From Corella eumyota (lineage: Eukaryota; Chordata; Ascidiacea; Phlebobranchia; Corellidae), in assembly GCA_963082875.1 (NCBI GenBank), contig OY720103.1, positions 3,844,001 through 3,908,000 of the forward strand: a stretch of DNA of 64,000 nucleotides, read 5' to 3'. The notes under the pieces were generated by a model. It worked only from the letters and a program-made list of their open reading frames with translations, did no database searches and was not told the origin of the DNA. This document shows positions 11,263 to 24,245 of this stretch, piece after piece. Both the position numbers and the translations under genes were made by a program. Positions within the stretch are counted from its first letter, which is position 1. Each line of letters opens with the position of its first letter.

Positions 11263-12790
11263 TAAATTGCTAAAAAAAAAAAAAAAAATATTCATAGCTA
11301 ACAAGTTGATTTTTAACTGATATTTGGCATATTTACACAATATTTTAAGCTAATTTACCCACTAGACATGTTGTTTATGCATAATACCCATTTTAATTAA
11401 GGTCTAACAAATTGTTTCTGTGACATTAATTTTATTACTAATTAAGAATTTTAAACATGTTAACTTTGCTTATTAATTTTGTTTTTGCAGTCATGTTTAT
11501 AGTTTTTGTTAAAATGGTAGGTACAGTTTTTGAAAATAGTTTTTTTTTTTGGTTTAATAGTTTATTTCAAAAAATATCTAATAGTTTTTAGTTTTGTAAT
11601 TCTGTTACCAAGATTTTTTTTTTTAAAATTATAGTTGGGTTTGTTTCTTATTTTAACAGATTCTGAAACTATTTTTTTAATTTTACTTAAATTAAGTTAA
11701 TTTAAGACTAAAGTTACATGCCAAAATTGGCAGTGGGATTCTGTTACTTAAAGTGTAATTCCGTTACCAGTTTTTTTTTTAAGTTTCCTTGCCAATATAT
11801 AAATATTTTTTGGTTTTAATAAGAATAATTATTTACACATGTTTAATTTTAGTTAATTTTTATAAAATTCAGATGAATTGGGATTAAGTATTAACCAATT
11901 TTTTTTATCTAATTTATTGGCAAAATTCTGTTACCAAACTTTTTTCAATTTTTAACTTTTTGATGTAAACCACGGTTATCGAAATTCCGTTACTAAAATA
12001 TTGCTCACATAAGAAAAGTTTATTAAACATCAGATATGCTCGTAGAACAGGAAATAGTTTGAAAAGTTTTGTACAATGTAACAAACTTTACCTTGTTTCT
12101 GATGACTTTCATTAGTTCGTTGACATTTCCACATTTGGCGACAGGACGTTTGTTACAACTTCTGTTTGTCGATCGTTAAGCGATATTTAAAACCTCGTCG
12201 TACCCGAACTTGTATAGGACAAAAGTCTAGTGTTAAAGTAATTAACATTCTCGCCAAGTTGTGCTCATTTAGACTTTGCAATGCTGAACTTATGTGAAAA
12301 TCAATATTGTGTTTATACGTAAATTTAAATCAAAATATAAAAAGCTTAAGATATGTTTAAACGCAATACTCAAAATGTATTTATAAAATAAAACCTTGTA
12401 CAATTCGATTTTCTTTTTTGCCGACCAGATGACAGACTACTTGCTCAATGTTCAATCTATGTTCAGGTTTAAAAAGAATCATATTTCATATCAAATCACA
12501 AGTTGTAACATTCTGCTCTTCGCTTGCTAAAAGTTTAACAAAAAAAAAAAAAAATTTAACAGTGGCAAAACTACTTACCACTGATAGCAATATCATTTTA
12601 AGTCCAAACGAAAACGTAAAAGTCTTAAATTCATTATGCGTAAAATTTTACTACGTAAAAAGTGTATTTGTTGCGCAATCGTTGCTTAAATAACGTGATA
12701 TAATTGAGAGTAGATTATAATTTATTAGAAAAAGACAAACCTTGTGTTTTTTTATGTTTAGTAAATCGTATACGATCTTAAATGACAAAT
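11263..12790. other. AT-rich stretch without a gene
   Basis: After the last, truncated satellite unit the sequence is low-complexity. A TTCYGTTAC word recurs at irregular spacing around 11604, 11739, 11759, 11929 and 11983. An 81-codon frame at 12448-12693 has biased composition, no family resemblance and no splice context, and is not called as a gene. Confidence 0.6.
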
Positions 12791-12791
12791 T

Positions 12792-12888
12792 ATTACTCGG
12801 CGTCCGAGTACTAAAAAATGCTCGACGAGCACGAGTATTAAAATACTCCTAATACTCGGGCCGAGTACTCGATTGGCCCATCCTTAGT
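12792..12888. mobile_element. Solo end of a hAT-like DNA element
   Basis: Many CTCG/CGAG words and small palindromes (ACTCGG.GT.CCGAGT type) lead to a GATTGGCCCATCCTTAG end. Read on the other strand this starts CTAAGGATGGGCCAATCGAG, a form typical of hAT-superfamily termini. The matching other end and a target duplication were not found. Confidence 0.45.
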
Positions 12889-13096
12889 ATTAACTAATGG
12901 TAACGTATCACACAATGGTTTAAGAATAATTTAGTTTAATGCTACGAGTTTAAAATTAAATTTAACAAAAGGTTTTGTTTTGAATGGTGAAATTTAGCAT
13001 TAAGAAATATTTTGAATAAGGTAAAACAACTTTAACAAGACTTAAAAAATTGGTCACCTAACTCCATGCTTTTTTTAGCTAAAAATGTTAAAATGA

Positions 13097-13390
13097 CCGG
13101 CAGCGTGGTGTAGTGGTAAGAACACTTGTTACACCACACATAAGGTCGTGGGTTTAATCCCCATTTATCTCATGCTGTAGCACCCTCGAGTAAGGCGCTA
13201 CAAACGGTAGGAGCTCCTGCTGAGCCAGCACTCAATCAGCAGCATAATTATTGGGCAATTATAATCTATAATATCCCAAACTGCCACAGGCAACTTGAGA
13301 CTGGGTTGGAGTAACTTATGTTACTCTATGTTTAAGTCGTGTATTCGATTTTCCCACATCGAGGATAAAGATATATATATACAAAAAAAT
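13097..13390 (+). mobile_element. tRNA-derived SINE, full length
   Basis: Family reference copy. A 5' tRNA-like head has A box GTGGTGTAGTGG and B box GTGGGTTTAATCCCC. A unique body of about 200 bp follows (TGCTGTAGC, GAGCCAGCAC, CAATTATAATCTATAATA, TTACTCTATGTTTAAGTC). The 3' end is TTTCCCACATCGAGG followed by GATAAAGATATATA and an A-rich tail. It resembles the composite SINEs described from Ciona, but that identification needs a database search. Confidence 0.9.
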
Positions 13391-14182
13391 AATAATAATT
13401 TGTATTTTATGTGCAGTAAAAGCTAAAAAGAGGGTTTTAAACCAGTAACCTTACTTATAAAATATTATTGTACTATGCAACCTTAAATAGGCTTTTAGGT
13501 ATAAGGCACTAAGCAAAATGGTTCCTTAAAGTGTTTTTATAACTCAAATATCAAAACTTTGTTAGAAATTAAAATTTAAACGGTACAACAAATGGCGGGA
13601 ATTAGCGAAAAACGGTTTAGTTGTTAAACATTTTATACGAACAATATACATCCTACTTACTTTGTACATGGCTTCTCGCTTGATTAGTCCTTAAAAAGCT
13701 CAAATTCTTGCAGTTGTGTATAGTTTTTTATTTCCAAATTTTGCAGAATTTACAAAATAAAATTTGAATTTCCCGAAAGGCAACTATCATGCGCACCACG
13801 AGATGAGGTGACACTTAAATATCCACACCCGGATGTCGTAATATTTCAAAAACTTATAAAATTTTATTAATTTTAAAAATAGAATCGTTTTTAAAAAAAG
13901 ATTATTAATCATTAAAAAATGTGTTTTAAATAAATAATAAACTTAATAAACATAAAATAATTAATCACGTCACATTGTTTACGTTACGATATTTGGTTTA
14001 GGTTAATCCCCTGGTAATTCGAAGGCCAAAAGTCCAAACGCTGTTATATGAAAGTTTTAATTAAATATTTACAAATTGCGCAACTTATTCGTCTTAATAA
14101 AGACTTGTTGGCAGCTTTAGGTAATTAGGATACTTACCAGCATGTAACGGACCTGTACAGTTGACAGTTAACCGCTGCAATC
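13391..14182. other. Upstream region of the MMD-like gene
   Basis: No gene is visible. It presumably holds the promoter and 5' UTR of the PAQR gene that starts at 14183; no clear TATA box was recognised. Confidence 0.4.
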
Positions 14183-15777
14183 ATGGATACGAAATATTCG
14201 TTAATTGACTTTGCCAAAACTTGTCGAAAGTTTAAGCTTATGAACCCAAGAGCTCGTCCAAATTTTATGTACTTACCAACTGAATATGAACACCACGCTA
14301 ACACTGCATCCCACGCGGTTATGATCATACCTGGCATTCTTGCTTGCGAATTACTGGTTTGGAAATCGAGCCAAATCACTCGCAACGGGTAAGTGCATTA
14401 GTATACTAACTGAATAATGGCAAGTTTAAAATGTCAGTACAATTTATTCGTTAGTGCAATATTGTCATTAAAAATTGATTTTTAGGAATATTGCTGACTT
14501 TTGTACAGCGGATGGTAGTTTAATGAAATGCAATGCATTTACTAATCTAACCCATCCTACACATTCAGAATATGAATTTTGTTCTAGAGCATATGGGATT
14601 GCCATAGTCAGTTTGTTTCTAATATCATCTTTGTTTCATTGGATAGCATGGACACAAAGTAAATGGCAAAAGGTGTGTATTATAGAAGCTACAGTTGAAT
14701 AAATTATTAGTAAGCAATATAATAGAACCATATGTTTAAAATAATATTTTTATCCACCTGCACATATGCGTAATATCAGGATATTCCTTAAATGATTTTG
14801 TTATTTTTTGAATGGCAGGAAATCCATGCAGGATGTAGCGTAATTCGACCTTCTTTAAACAAAGCTTTTCATGTTTGTGATCGTTCAACTATCTACTTCT
14901 TTATTGCTGGTTCATATACACCTTGGCTTATGTTGCATCAACTCAATGATGAAATTGTTTGGCTACAGTATGTTTTTTTTATTATGACTGGTAGAGTAAT
15001 AATAAAGTATAACATTAAGAGTGGTTTTGTTTTAATTTAGATGGGCCATGTGGATTGGTGCATTCCTGGGTGTCTCATATACATTTGCCTTCTTGGAAAA
15101 ATACAAGTTGTTAGACACTCTGTTGTATGTATTTCTCGGGCTTATACCAGGCTTGCTTTTGGTTATATATCACTCCACTGAAACAGCTCCAATGTAAGTT
15201 CAACCGACAGCATGGTGTTGTGTTAAGCACACTTGCTACACCACTAATGAGGTCGTGGGTTCAATCCCCACTGCTCTCATGCTGTAGCGCCTTTGAGTAA
15301 GGCGCTATAAACGGCGTGAACTCTTGCTGGGCCAGCACTTAATCAGCAGCATAGTTATCTGGCAATTATAATCTATATAATATCCCAAACTGCCACAGGT
15401 AACTTGGGACTGGGTCGGAGTAACTGATGTTACTCTATGTTTAAGTCGCGCAATCGACTTTCCCACATCAAGGATAAAGATATATACAAAAAAAAATGTG
15501 TAAAACCCAAAAGAAATTACATTTTTTCTTGTCAATTAATGGAAAGGACCTTAGATATGGTATTGATTTTTTTTCTTAATGTTTTATTACCATTTAATTT
15601 TTTTTAAGGTCAGGAACATTTGAGCTCGTCTTGGGGGGAGCTTTTTACCTGTCTGGTGTTCTAGTTTTTAAATGCGACGGCATTATTCCTTTCGCACATG
15701 CAATCTGGCATCTATTTGTAGCATGTGGAGCATTTTCACATTACTATGGTGTTTATAAACACTTTTACTCGTTATAA
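14183..15777 (+). CDS. MMD: PAQR10/11 (MMD-like) seven-TM protein
   Basis: Five exons: 14183-14388, 14486-14672, 14819-14967, 15041-15193 and 15609-15777, giving 287 aa with consistent phases and GT-AG introns. The protein matches the progestin and adipoQ receptor family member MMD/MMD2 (Golgi-located, linked to Ras signalling and macrophage maturation). Family marks are [11 protein letters not shown] near residue 36, [44 protein letters not shown] and a C-terminal [10 protein letters not shown]. The Ser-His, Asp and HAIWH residues correspond to the metal-binding hydrolase-like core of PAQR proteins. The protein is longer than human MMD (238 aa), partly from the loop encoded by exon 2. Intron 4 carries a SINE. 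It is convergent with the gene at 16106-17326, 329 bp away. Distinguishing MMD from MMD2 needs a tree. Confidence 0.93.
15204..15496 (+). mobile_element. tRNA-derived SINE in MMD intron 4
   Basis: Full-length copy with tRNA-like head (GGGTTCAATCCCC B box) and A-rich tail, lying just 10 bp after the exon 4 donor. It is slightly diverged from the copy at 38422. Confidence 0.9.
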
Positions 15778-16105
15778 ACTGTAATTATCTCTGTATTTTA
15801 GATTTAAGTATTATGAAATGTATATGTTTTTTTTAAAGTTTTACCTTTTCTAGTAAGCATTGTGTTGTATCATGACCAAATCTTCTTCATTTTTTAAAGA
15901 TTTTTAAAAGCATTGTTTCCAGTTTATGTAGCAGCATGTTTTACTGTGTTCCACTTTTAAATAGATTTACTACCTTTATGTTAACTATACTGATTTGCCA
16001 TTAAAAATAAAAAATGCACAAAATTTACAATATTTAAAATGTAATCGCCTTAAAAGTATTAATAATCAGTTTTTATATAGAAAAATATGCCATATGCTAT
16101 GTACA

Positions 16106-17326
16106 CTAAATTTTTTTTCCATTCGTTTCATTTTGGTGCTGTTTTAAATTTATCCACTTTCTGTTTATCAATCCCGGTAGGGCTAAAACTAATAGGACTA
16201 AAAAGACAGAAAAAATAATTTGTTTAATGTTATAAATTTACTAATATAAGGAAATGTTTTAATTATAGCTTACCAGTTATGTAGATAACTATCCAGTTGT
16301 TTACCTTGTAGGATATGTAACTATACACAAAAAGTGGTATTGTTATAGTCAAATAATAACGACAAGGATCATTAAACTTCAAAGTTTGTAGTTGATTAAA
16401 CAATTTAAACAAACTTAAGAAAATTTCATGCAAATGATTATTTGATTTTTCTGATTTTCTTTTGTTTGTTTTTGGCCTAAAAAGGAAAATTTTCTTTAGA
16501 AAAAAACGGCTCTTTTACTAATTCAAAAAAAAATCTGCCGTAATGCTTGATGTGTTTTTTTAACTTACGATGTAGTTACTCGTGTTAGTATGTACAACAC
16601 ACAATCTAAGACTTTATACGAAAGAAAAAACACAGAAATTCCGAATACAATTGGTAGATCTAATGTAAAGCAAGGCCTAAAAAAAAAAATAAAATCGTTG
16701 AAAAATGTTTAAATTTGTTTTAAAAAGCTTTGATAAATATATTATTAAGTAGTGGGTGCTTACAAAAATAAAAAAGAAGTTGTTAGAATGATAACTCCCG
16801 GGTGATAAGGTTTTTCCCATAGGATAATTCTTGAAATGGGGGTATAGTAAGATGAAAATCCTCCTCTAAAACTGTTTTCATTTTTTTGATTAGATGCATA
16901 TTGAAATGAAGTATCAGGTTTCTAAAACAAAACAAGAATAACTAGAGATAGTGAAAACCATTAGACTTATCTTATTAATCTATTCTTTACTAGTATAATC
17001 TGTAAATAAGAAAAGACTAATTACTACCTCACTACACTACTGTAGCTTTTACCTATAAAACTTAACATTAAAATATGTATAAAAATTAAGGGGTACTAAC
17101 TACCTTGTCACATAGTAGCCACATAAACAATTCTAATTAAATTTTAAGTCAAACACAACTTCATCAACTGATGTATCAATATGATAGCCTTCTAATTTGA
17201 TGTTGTCACCCAGTATAAAACTTTTGTAAACATTAGCCCAAAACTGGCCATTTTTACCTTTTTTAGCTCAACATTTACCTGTTTACTCACTTTTACTTTA
17301 CTTTTGCAGTTTTTTAATTCGTTCAT
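16106..17326 (-). CDS. ARL6IP1-like reticulon-homology ER membrane protein
   Basis: Five minus-strand exons were found by splice signals and frame: 17291-17326, 16764-16921, 16569-16676, 16274-16476 and 16106-16197. They give 198 aa, close to the 203 aa of ARL6IP1, with total length divisible by three. Order of parts: short polar N-terminus; ILWEKPYHPG before the first hydrophobic hairpin (about residues 57-100); polar linker with NNHLHEIFLSLFK; second hairpin (YYLTITIPLFVYSYIS, then WIVIYITGVLLVLALPGL); basic tail. WE.P followed by paired long hydrophobic hairpins and the LPGL end is the pattern of the ARL6IP1/RETREG group, which shape tubular ER. Sequence identity is low, so orthology to ARL6IP1 rather than RETREG is inferred. 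It is divergent from NDE1 (843 bp apart) and convergent with MMD. Confidence 0.72.
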
Positions 17327-18169
17327 GCTGTTTCCGTGGTTGAAATAAGAAAATCTGGTTCATGTACATTAGGTAAAAGTTAAATATAAAACTGCTTAAT
17401 ATTATCTAAACACAAAAAAAACATTTAAAAAACACTACTAGTAATAACTTGGTTAAAAATAGTAAGAACAAAAGATCACGCCCCTATGGCAGTTGGTTAT
17501 TACCAGGGAAATACCCTGGTAAAAACCGGGATAATTTACCTTAAAAAAATTTAAATTTTTTTTATTACGGGTTGCCTGATCGGATAGATATAAGTTTAAA
17601 GTGGCAATAGAACCTAGGACTAGCAGACTACGTTGTAACAAAAATTACCCCGGGACCATACATTGTGCTGTAAACGGTACAGTCCTTTCCACATCGAGGA
17701 TAAGTGAAAATAATTAAATTGTTTATTTTTTAATAATCGATTATTTTACACGTTTATTTGTTAATCTAATTATTTTTGTTTATTACAAAACTTTTATTTA
17801 CTTAAAAAAGTATTTATTAAACAATGTCACACTCTGGCAAGTTTTTAAAGAGTGACGGGTTTTCGAGAAATAATTACGTCACCATTCATGATTGACAACA
17901 AAAAAATGACGTCACTACAATGGTGTTTATGGTATGAAAAGGCAGACAGTTTTGTATGATTTTTAAACGCATTTTTATATTACTTCTTTTATATGCCCTT
18001 TCGTTTTTTATATCTGCGTATATTGTTTAATATTGTTTCTTACTTATCAAGCAATATCTAGGCGTAACTTTGTCTTTTTTCACTGTTTGACTGCTAAAAG
18101 TGTTTAAATAAAAACAGATCGTAATTCTTTGATTTTAAAGAGCAAAGCATTGGACGGGTTTTAAATAAA
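17327..18169. promoter_or_regulatory. Shared intergenic region of two divergent genes
   Basis: 843 bp separate the start of the ARL6IP1-like gene (-) from that of NDE1 (+). The promoters of both must lie here, but no TATA element was assigned. A short 3' fragment of the common SINE (TTTCCACATCGAGGATAAG) sits at about 17644-17706. Confidence 0.45.
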
Positions 18170-21100
18170 ATGGCAACGTCTGATGATCCTACATCGTTTG
18201 TAAGTCAGGAAGATGAAATTAAATACTGGAAGGAAGAATCAATAAGACTTCGTGAAGTGTAAGTTTTTTAATTTTTGTTAAAAAAATCTGAACATAAATT
18301 TTCTTTTTTAAATATTATTAAATACTTTTACAAACTTTTTTATTCTTTTCCAGGGTTGTAGACGTACAAGATGAATTGCAAGAATTTCGAGAGTGTAGTG
18401 AAGAAATAGAAAAAGAATTGGAAGCGCAATTATTACAGAACGAGAAACAATTAAAAGAACTGAAACAACAAAATAACTCTCTAACATTTGAATGTGAAAA
18501 TTTAAAGGTTGAAAATTTAATTTAAATAACCTAAACAATACTATGCTGCCCATGAATAATTTAAGCAGGATTTAAAAGTAATAACAACTGGTCAACACCA
18601 TATGTTAAAACTAGTTACCAAAATCCTAAAAATTTAAGTAATTTTTTTATGCAGGAACGTTATGAGAAATTGCAAGAAGAAAGTTTTCGGCAAGTTAACG
18701 AACTTCAAGACCAAATCACAAAACTAACAGTCGCGAATTCGGAGTATTCGAAAGACGTGAGAGTCCTTGAACAACAAAATGACGACTTAGAAAGAACAAA
18801 TAGGTATTTAAAACAATGCTAAATATACAACTTAAAAATATCTGGGTTTAAATAGATGAAAAACAAATAAAAATTTCAATTGTTAAAACAACAACTCCAG
18901 ATATCTTTAATTTAAACCCATTTTTCACAGAGTTATTCTTGTATCTTTAAACGATTTTGAACACCGGTTAAATCAAGCATTAGAAAGAAATGCGTTCCTA
19001 GAATCTGAATTAGATGAAAAATCTGAACTTTCAATTACCGTTCAACGACTGCGTGATGAAGCGAGGGGTAAACGTTTATTACTATGTATAATACCCCCTT
19101 CAAATTAACACCTTTAATCAGTATTCGCACTTGTGCAGTTGTGCTATAGTTATACACAGAAATATTAGTACAGTGGTATTTAAACATGCTTTCATAAAGA
19201 TTTGTAAATTCTGTATTTTTGAAATGTTTAAGTCTGAACATTTGTAAATTCATTTTTTAGACCTTCATCATGAATTATCTGTCAGGCAACGGAGAGTTTC
19301 AGAATCAGGTAGAGCGCACGAAAACAAACAAGAAACCCCGTTAAAAAGTGAAACCAAAAATCATAACACGGTATATACTTGTTATTACGTTGTTGTTTGA
19401 CTTTTACCAGTGGTTAACTGGTATCTCTAGGGACATTTTTATAAATAAATACAGTGCTGATGTAACAGGTAAACATAGTTTCACTATATAACTAAAACAT
19501 GTGTAAACCCAAATGGTTTGTTCACGTTTTTAACATTTAAATTATTTAACATATTTTTTATTTTAAATATTAAAAATGCATTGGTCCAGACATAATTTAA
19601 ATTTAAATGCCAAATCTAGCTTTAGCCACCTTGACCTGCTACCTATGGCTAGATTAACTTGTTAAAGAGATGTGTGTAGGAAGGTCAAGGCGATAATTAA
19701 AATTCCATTCAATTAATTACATACTACAACCTGTATAATACATCAAAAATCTGCTTAAAATTATCAACAAACAATCATTAAAAATTAAACTCTGTAAAAT
19801 AAACTAGATTTAAAAGTAAATTTATTACCAATAAACGTTTGGGTGTTTTAGCATTAATTGTTTTATTGTACCTATAATTAACAAGCTTAAGGTTCACACC
19901 TATTGTTATTTTATTGCAGGTAAGCCCTACACCAAGTCTTGGCACGAATAAAAAACTTTTAAATGGAGTTCATTCGCCGATGCAACCACTACATTCTATT
20001 TTACCTGAAACTCCAAAAGGACCTCAAAAATGTAAGAAAATCTGACAAGATTAAACCTACCATTTGTTTACTGCATATTCTTATTTTATCACTAAAGCTA
20101 TCATTTCATAAAAACCCGTTTGTATTGTATATCTAACCCTTAAACCATAATATTATTAGGTTTACATTTTAATGGAGATAGAACTCCACTAACATCATCA
20201 GCGAGAATGTCAGCTTTAAGTATTGTCGGCGATTTATTAAGAAAAGTAACGGTAAGTAGAAAGAATTTAAAATTTAAATTTGATAATTTGTTATATATAA
20301 AATGATATTGCAACCTTAATTCATGGCAATTTTTTTTTTAAATTATTTAATTTCAATGGAATGATTGATTGTATTTTTTAACTACACATGTTAAATTATA
20401 TTTAATTGCCAAGGTGTCATGCACGTAAATATGATGTAAATGTTATGTAAAACATTTAAATGTAAATACATTACATCATTAATTCAACAGGAAACTGTAT
20501 ACTAAACATTAAGTTTTTTGTCAATTTTAATTTCACGAAACAAACCTATTCTCATGATAATTTAGTTCCCTCTTCAGCCACCTCAGTTTACATTTGACTT
20601 GAGTCCAAAAAGTAAAATAATTAATAAACGAGTAAGTAGTTCAATGCATGAGGCCTGGGTTTTTAAATATAAAGTTGATTAATGGAAGGTGGTGTGATGT
20701 TAAATCATGCGTGTGTATTCATGTACCAATGAAAGTTAAATTGTGCAATGTGTGTAAATCTGAAATTGTTTAGCATGTTATTTATTAACTATATAAATCG
20801 AGACTTTGAATCAACAAATAATAAAAAAATGTTCAATGGCGTAACTGTCAATAAACAACAACTTCTATATATAGATCAAATACTTTTCTGCCTTTATTGT
20901 CATTTGAATGACATTCCTAATGTACTTGCTTTATAAAAGCTTTTTTTATTTTTAGACCCTTGAATCAAAGTTATCATCTTGTCGAAATTTTGTTCACGAA
21001 CAACCTGCTAAAAAATCTCACCATTCAACCTCATCAGCATTGGATAGGTTTGTTAAAACTTTATTTTTTAATGTCTAACTGCAGTAGTATTGCTCCATAC

Positions 21101-21229
21101 TTTATCTGTTTTGCTAATAATTTAAAAGCCTATTTTATGACTTTAACTTTGCATTTAATATTTTTTTTTTTCTACAGTCCTAAAGAATCCAATGGATTGA
21201 AGCCTGTTGTAATGAAAATAAAGTTGTAG
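18170..21229 (+). CDS. NDE1: NDE1/NDEL1 dynein-LIS1 adaptor
   Basis: Nine constitutive exons (18170-18258, 18354-18507, 18655-18803, 18931-19067, 19261-19370, 19920-20031, 20160-20251, 20956-21047, 21178-21229) give 328 aa. The protein is the nuclear distribution E adaptor that ties LIS1 to cytoplasmic dynein at centrosomes and kinetochores. Clear marks: EIKYWKEES near the start (dynein-binding N-terminus), a long coiled coil to about residue 175 including [11 protein letters not shown] and [31 protein letters not shown], and the C-terminal [16 protein letters not shown]...[12 protein letters not shown]. Family length is about 335-345 aa. Vertebrates have two paralogues; this looks like the single pre-duplication gene. 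A possible extra 54-nt exon lies at 20578-20631. Confidence 0.95.
20578..20631 (+). other. Possible 54-nt cassette exon of NDE1
   Basis: A TTCAG acceptor after a pyrimidine tract and an exact GTAAGT donor bound 18 open codons ([18 protein letters not shown]) in frame with both neighbours. Inclusion would place them between LLRKVT and TLESK, a junction that is uninterrupted in vertebrate NDE1/NDEL1. It is therefore likely to be alternatively spliced or lineage-specific. Not proven to be used. Confidence 0.5.
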
Positions 21230-23354
21230 AACCTGTTTAACTTAGCTTAAAGCTAATCTGAAGCCCATTCTAGCTAAATTTCGGTTTTTATCCTGGTTTT
21301 GGTGGAGCACAAGCTTAAAGTTGGGTTCAAAATCACACAACAGGTTGACAATGTATTATGTGGCAATTATAGGCCAAGTGGCTTTGAAGAAAATATAATA
21401 AAACAAGGTTTTATACTTTTCGCAACCATTTAAAAAAAGAAATGGCACTGGAGTATTTTTAAAATAGGATTTTATTAGTTTACTGGGAAATGGCTTTACT
21501 AACTTGAACTAAGTAAAAAGGAGCAAAATAAAACTAACGTTGCATGTTTTTATCAGAAAAAAATACATAGGCCTATCATCTAAAAAATAAAATCTCTAAC
21601 AAAAAATTTTATTTTTTTAGTAAGCTAATTCCACTTTTACTAACCGTTGATACTCTCTTTACCCTAATTTCATATTTTTTCTTTCTTAATATGGTCTTTA
21701 GTTCCATATTTAAAGTATTTATTATTCCTTTAACTACTTGCACTTTTATATTTGTTGCTCACGCTATGGTTGAAATAGTTTTTTTTTTGTTCTTTCTACT
21801 TTATCGTCATTTCGTTTTCTAGTTTTCTTTCAATTGCAAATTTATTTTTTTACAATTGTTTAGGGCACCCTAACTTAACTTATACTAAAATTATTATTCA
21901 ATTTGTATTTATTTTTAGACAAGGCATGGTGGTACACATTTTATCTTATTAATTTAAAACTGTAACAAATATGCTTTTAGTAAAAGAAAAATTTGCATAT
22001 GTAACTTATAGCTAGCTAATTATTCTTTCAAATTTAATATATCATATTGGCAATAAATTTAGCTTTAAAAATATACAACTAAGTTTGTATAGACTAAAGC
22101 CATTCAAGACATCTGAACAATTTAATTTTTCCGCAAGTCATAATTATTTTGTCGACGCTTCTGTTAACACATTTTGTTTGCTTTTTTCTGTATATTGTTT
22201 TGCTTTTTTTTTTAGCAAATATAAGTTATTTTTGACAATTGTTTTATTGTGACCTAATAAAAAGCCTTTTAACGAATTTAAAATGTTTTTTTTCAACAAT
22301 CGGCGAGACAAGGCTTTGTAAAAAGGTGACATAATATTTGCCCAGTAACAAAGTTACTGTGTAAGGCTGAACTATAGCCATTGTTTTCAATATACAATAA
22401 ACTTATATATGAGAACACAGCCTTACAAGAAAAAAAACAACATTTACTTACGATTTTGAATCTTCAGTTTCGAAAACTTAAAAAGGCAATCACTTCTAGA
22501 AATTCACAATTCTGTTCACAATATGATCTGCACATTAAAAAAGACCATTAACATACTTTTAGATATCGATTGAACAAATCATTTTTAGGTTCGAAGTGCA
22601 TACAATTATTAACTTTTTTAAAAAGGGTAATCGAAATAAATTATCATAATGATTGACAAGATCTGTTGGGCTAGAGATATGTTTAAAATTAAGTTATTAA
22701 TGCTGTACTAAGCCTAAAAAGTATAAAAATTGCTGATGCTAGAAACCACGAGGAGGCTAAATTTAAAATAAACATAACTTACTTTTTGTTTATCCTCTTT
22801 ACAAAAATCAAATACATGTTTTAAAAAACGGTTTCTGGGTTATAAAACCAAGAATTTATAAAAAAAATACTAAAAAAGTTATTAATATTCGAAATACAAA
22901 TTAAAGTTACTTTAAACGGATATAACAGCATATTAAGAAACACCTAACAAAAGGGTTTAATGACTTTATGACGAATCACGTGATGTTATTTATGATCAGC
23001 TGTGTTAGTAAACAAAGAGATTTTCTTAGCGTCAGCTTTTACGTCAACTTATAGAAGAAAATTACGGAAGTTAAGCATTATTTAACGTCAATAAGGGATT
23101 GTTTTAACAAAAGACACATTTAGCTTCATTTTGAATAGCTTTTACGCGAAGAAATTCAAGTTAAAAATCGCTTTATAAGCTAACAGAAAAGGATTTTCTA
23201 ATCGCAATAAAGTTTAACAATCTGACAGTAAATAACTATTTTTTGCAGTAAAAACTAAACTTGTTCGTAATCTGTGATAGTTAAACATTAACGTGTGTTT
23301 TAATCAAGAAGTTTGTGAACTTTTGTGTGAATATTAAAAGTAAAAATTAAAAAA
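21230..23354. other. NDE1 3' flank and LC3 upstream region
   Basis: AT-rich, with no exon, RNA gene or SINE recognised on either strand. The left side is likely NDE1 3' UTR, and the last few hundred bases the LC3 promoter and 5' UTR. Confidence 0.5.

Positions 23355-24245
<891 letters not shown>

Noticed and set aside
12448-12693. 81-codon plus-strand frame
   Set aside because: Biased composition, no splice or promoter context and no recognisable family; consistent with chance in AT-rich DNA.
15305-15535. Recurrent short frame sharing [10 protein letters not shown], also at 47653-47890 and 52181-52450
   Set aside because: All are the antisense strand of the common SINE; the shared peptide comes from the repeat, not from a gene family.
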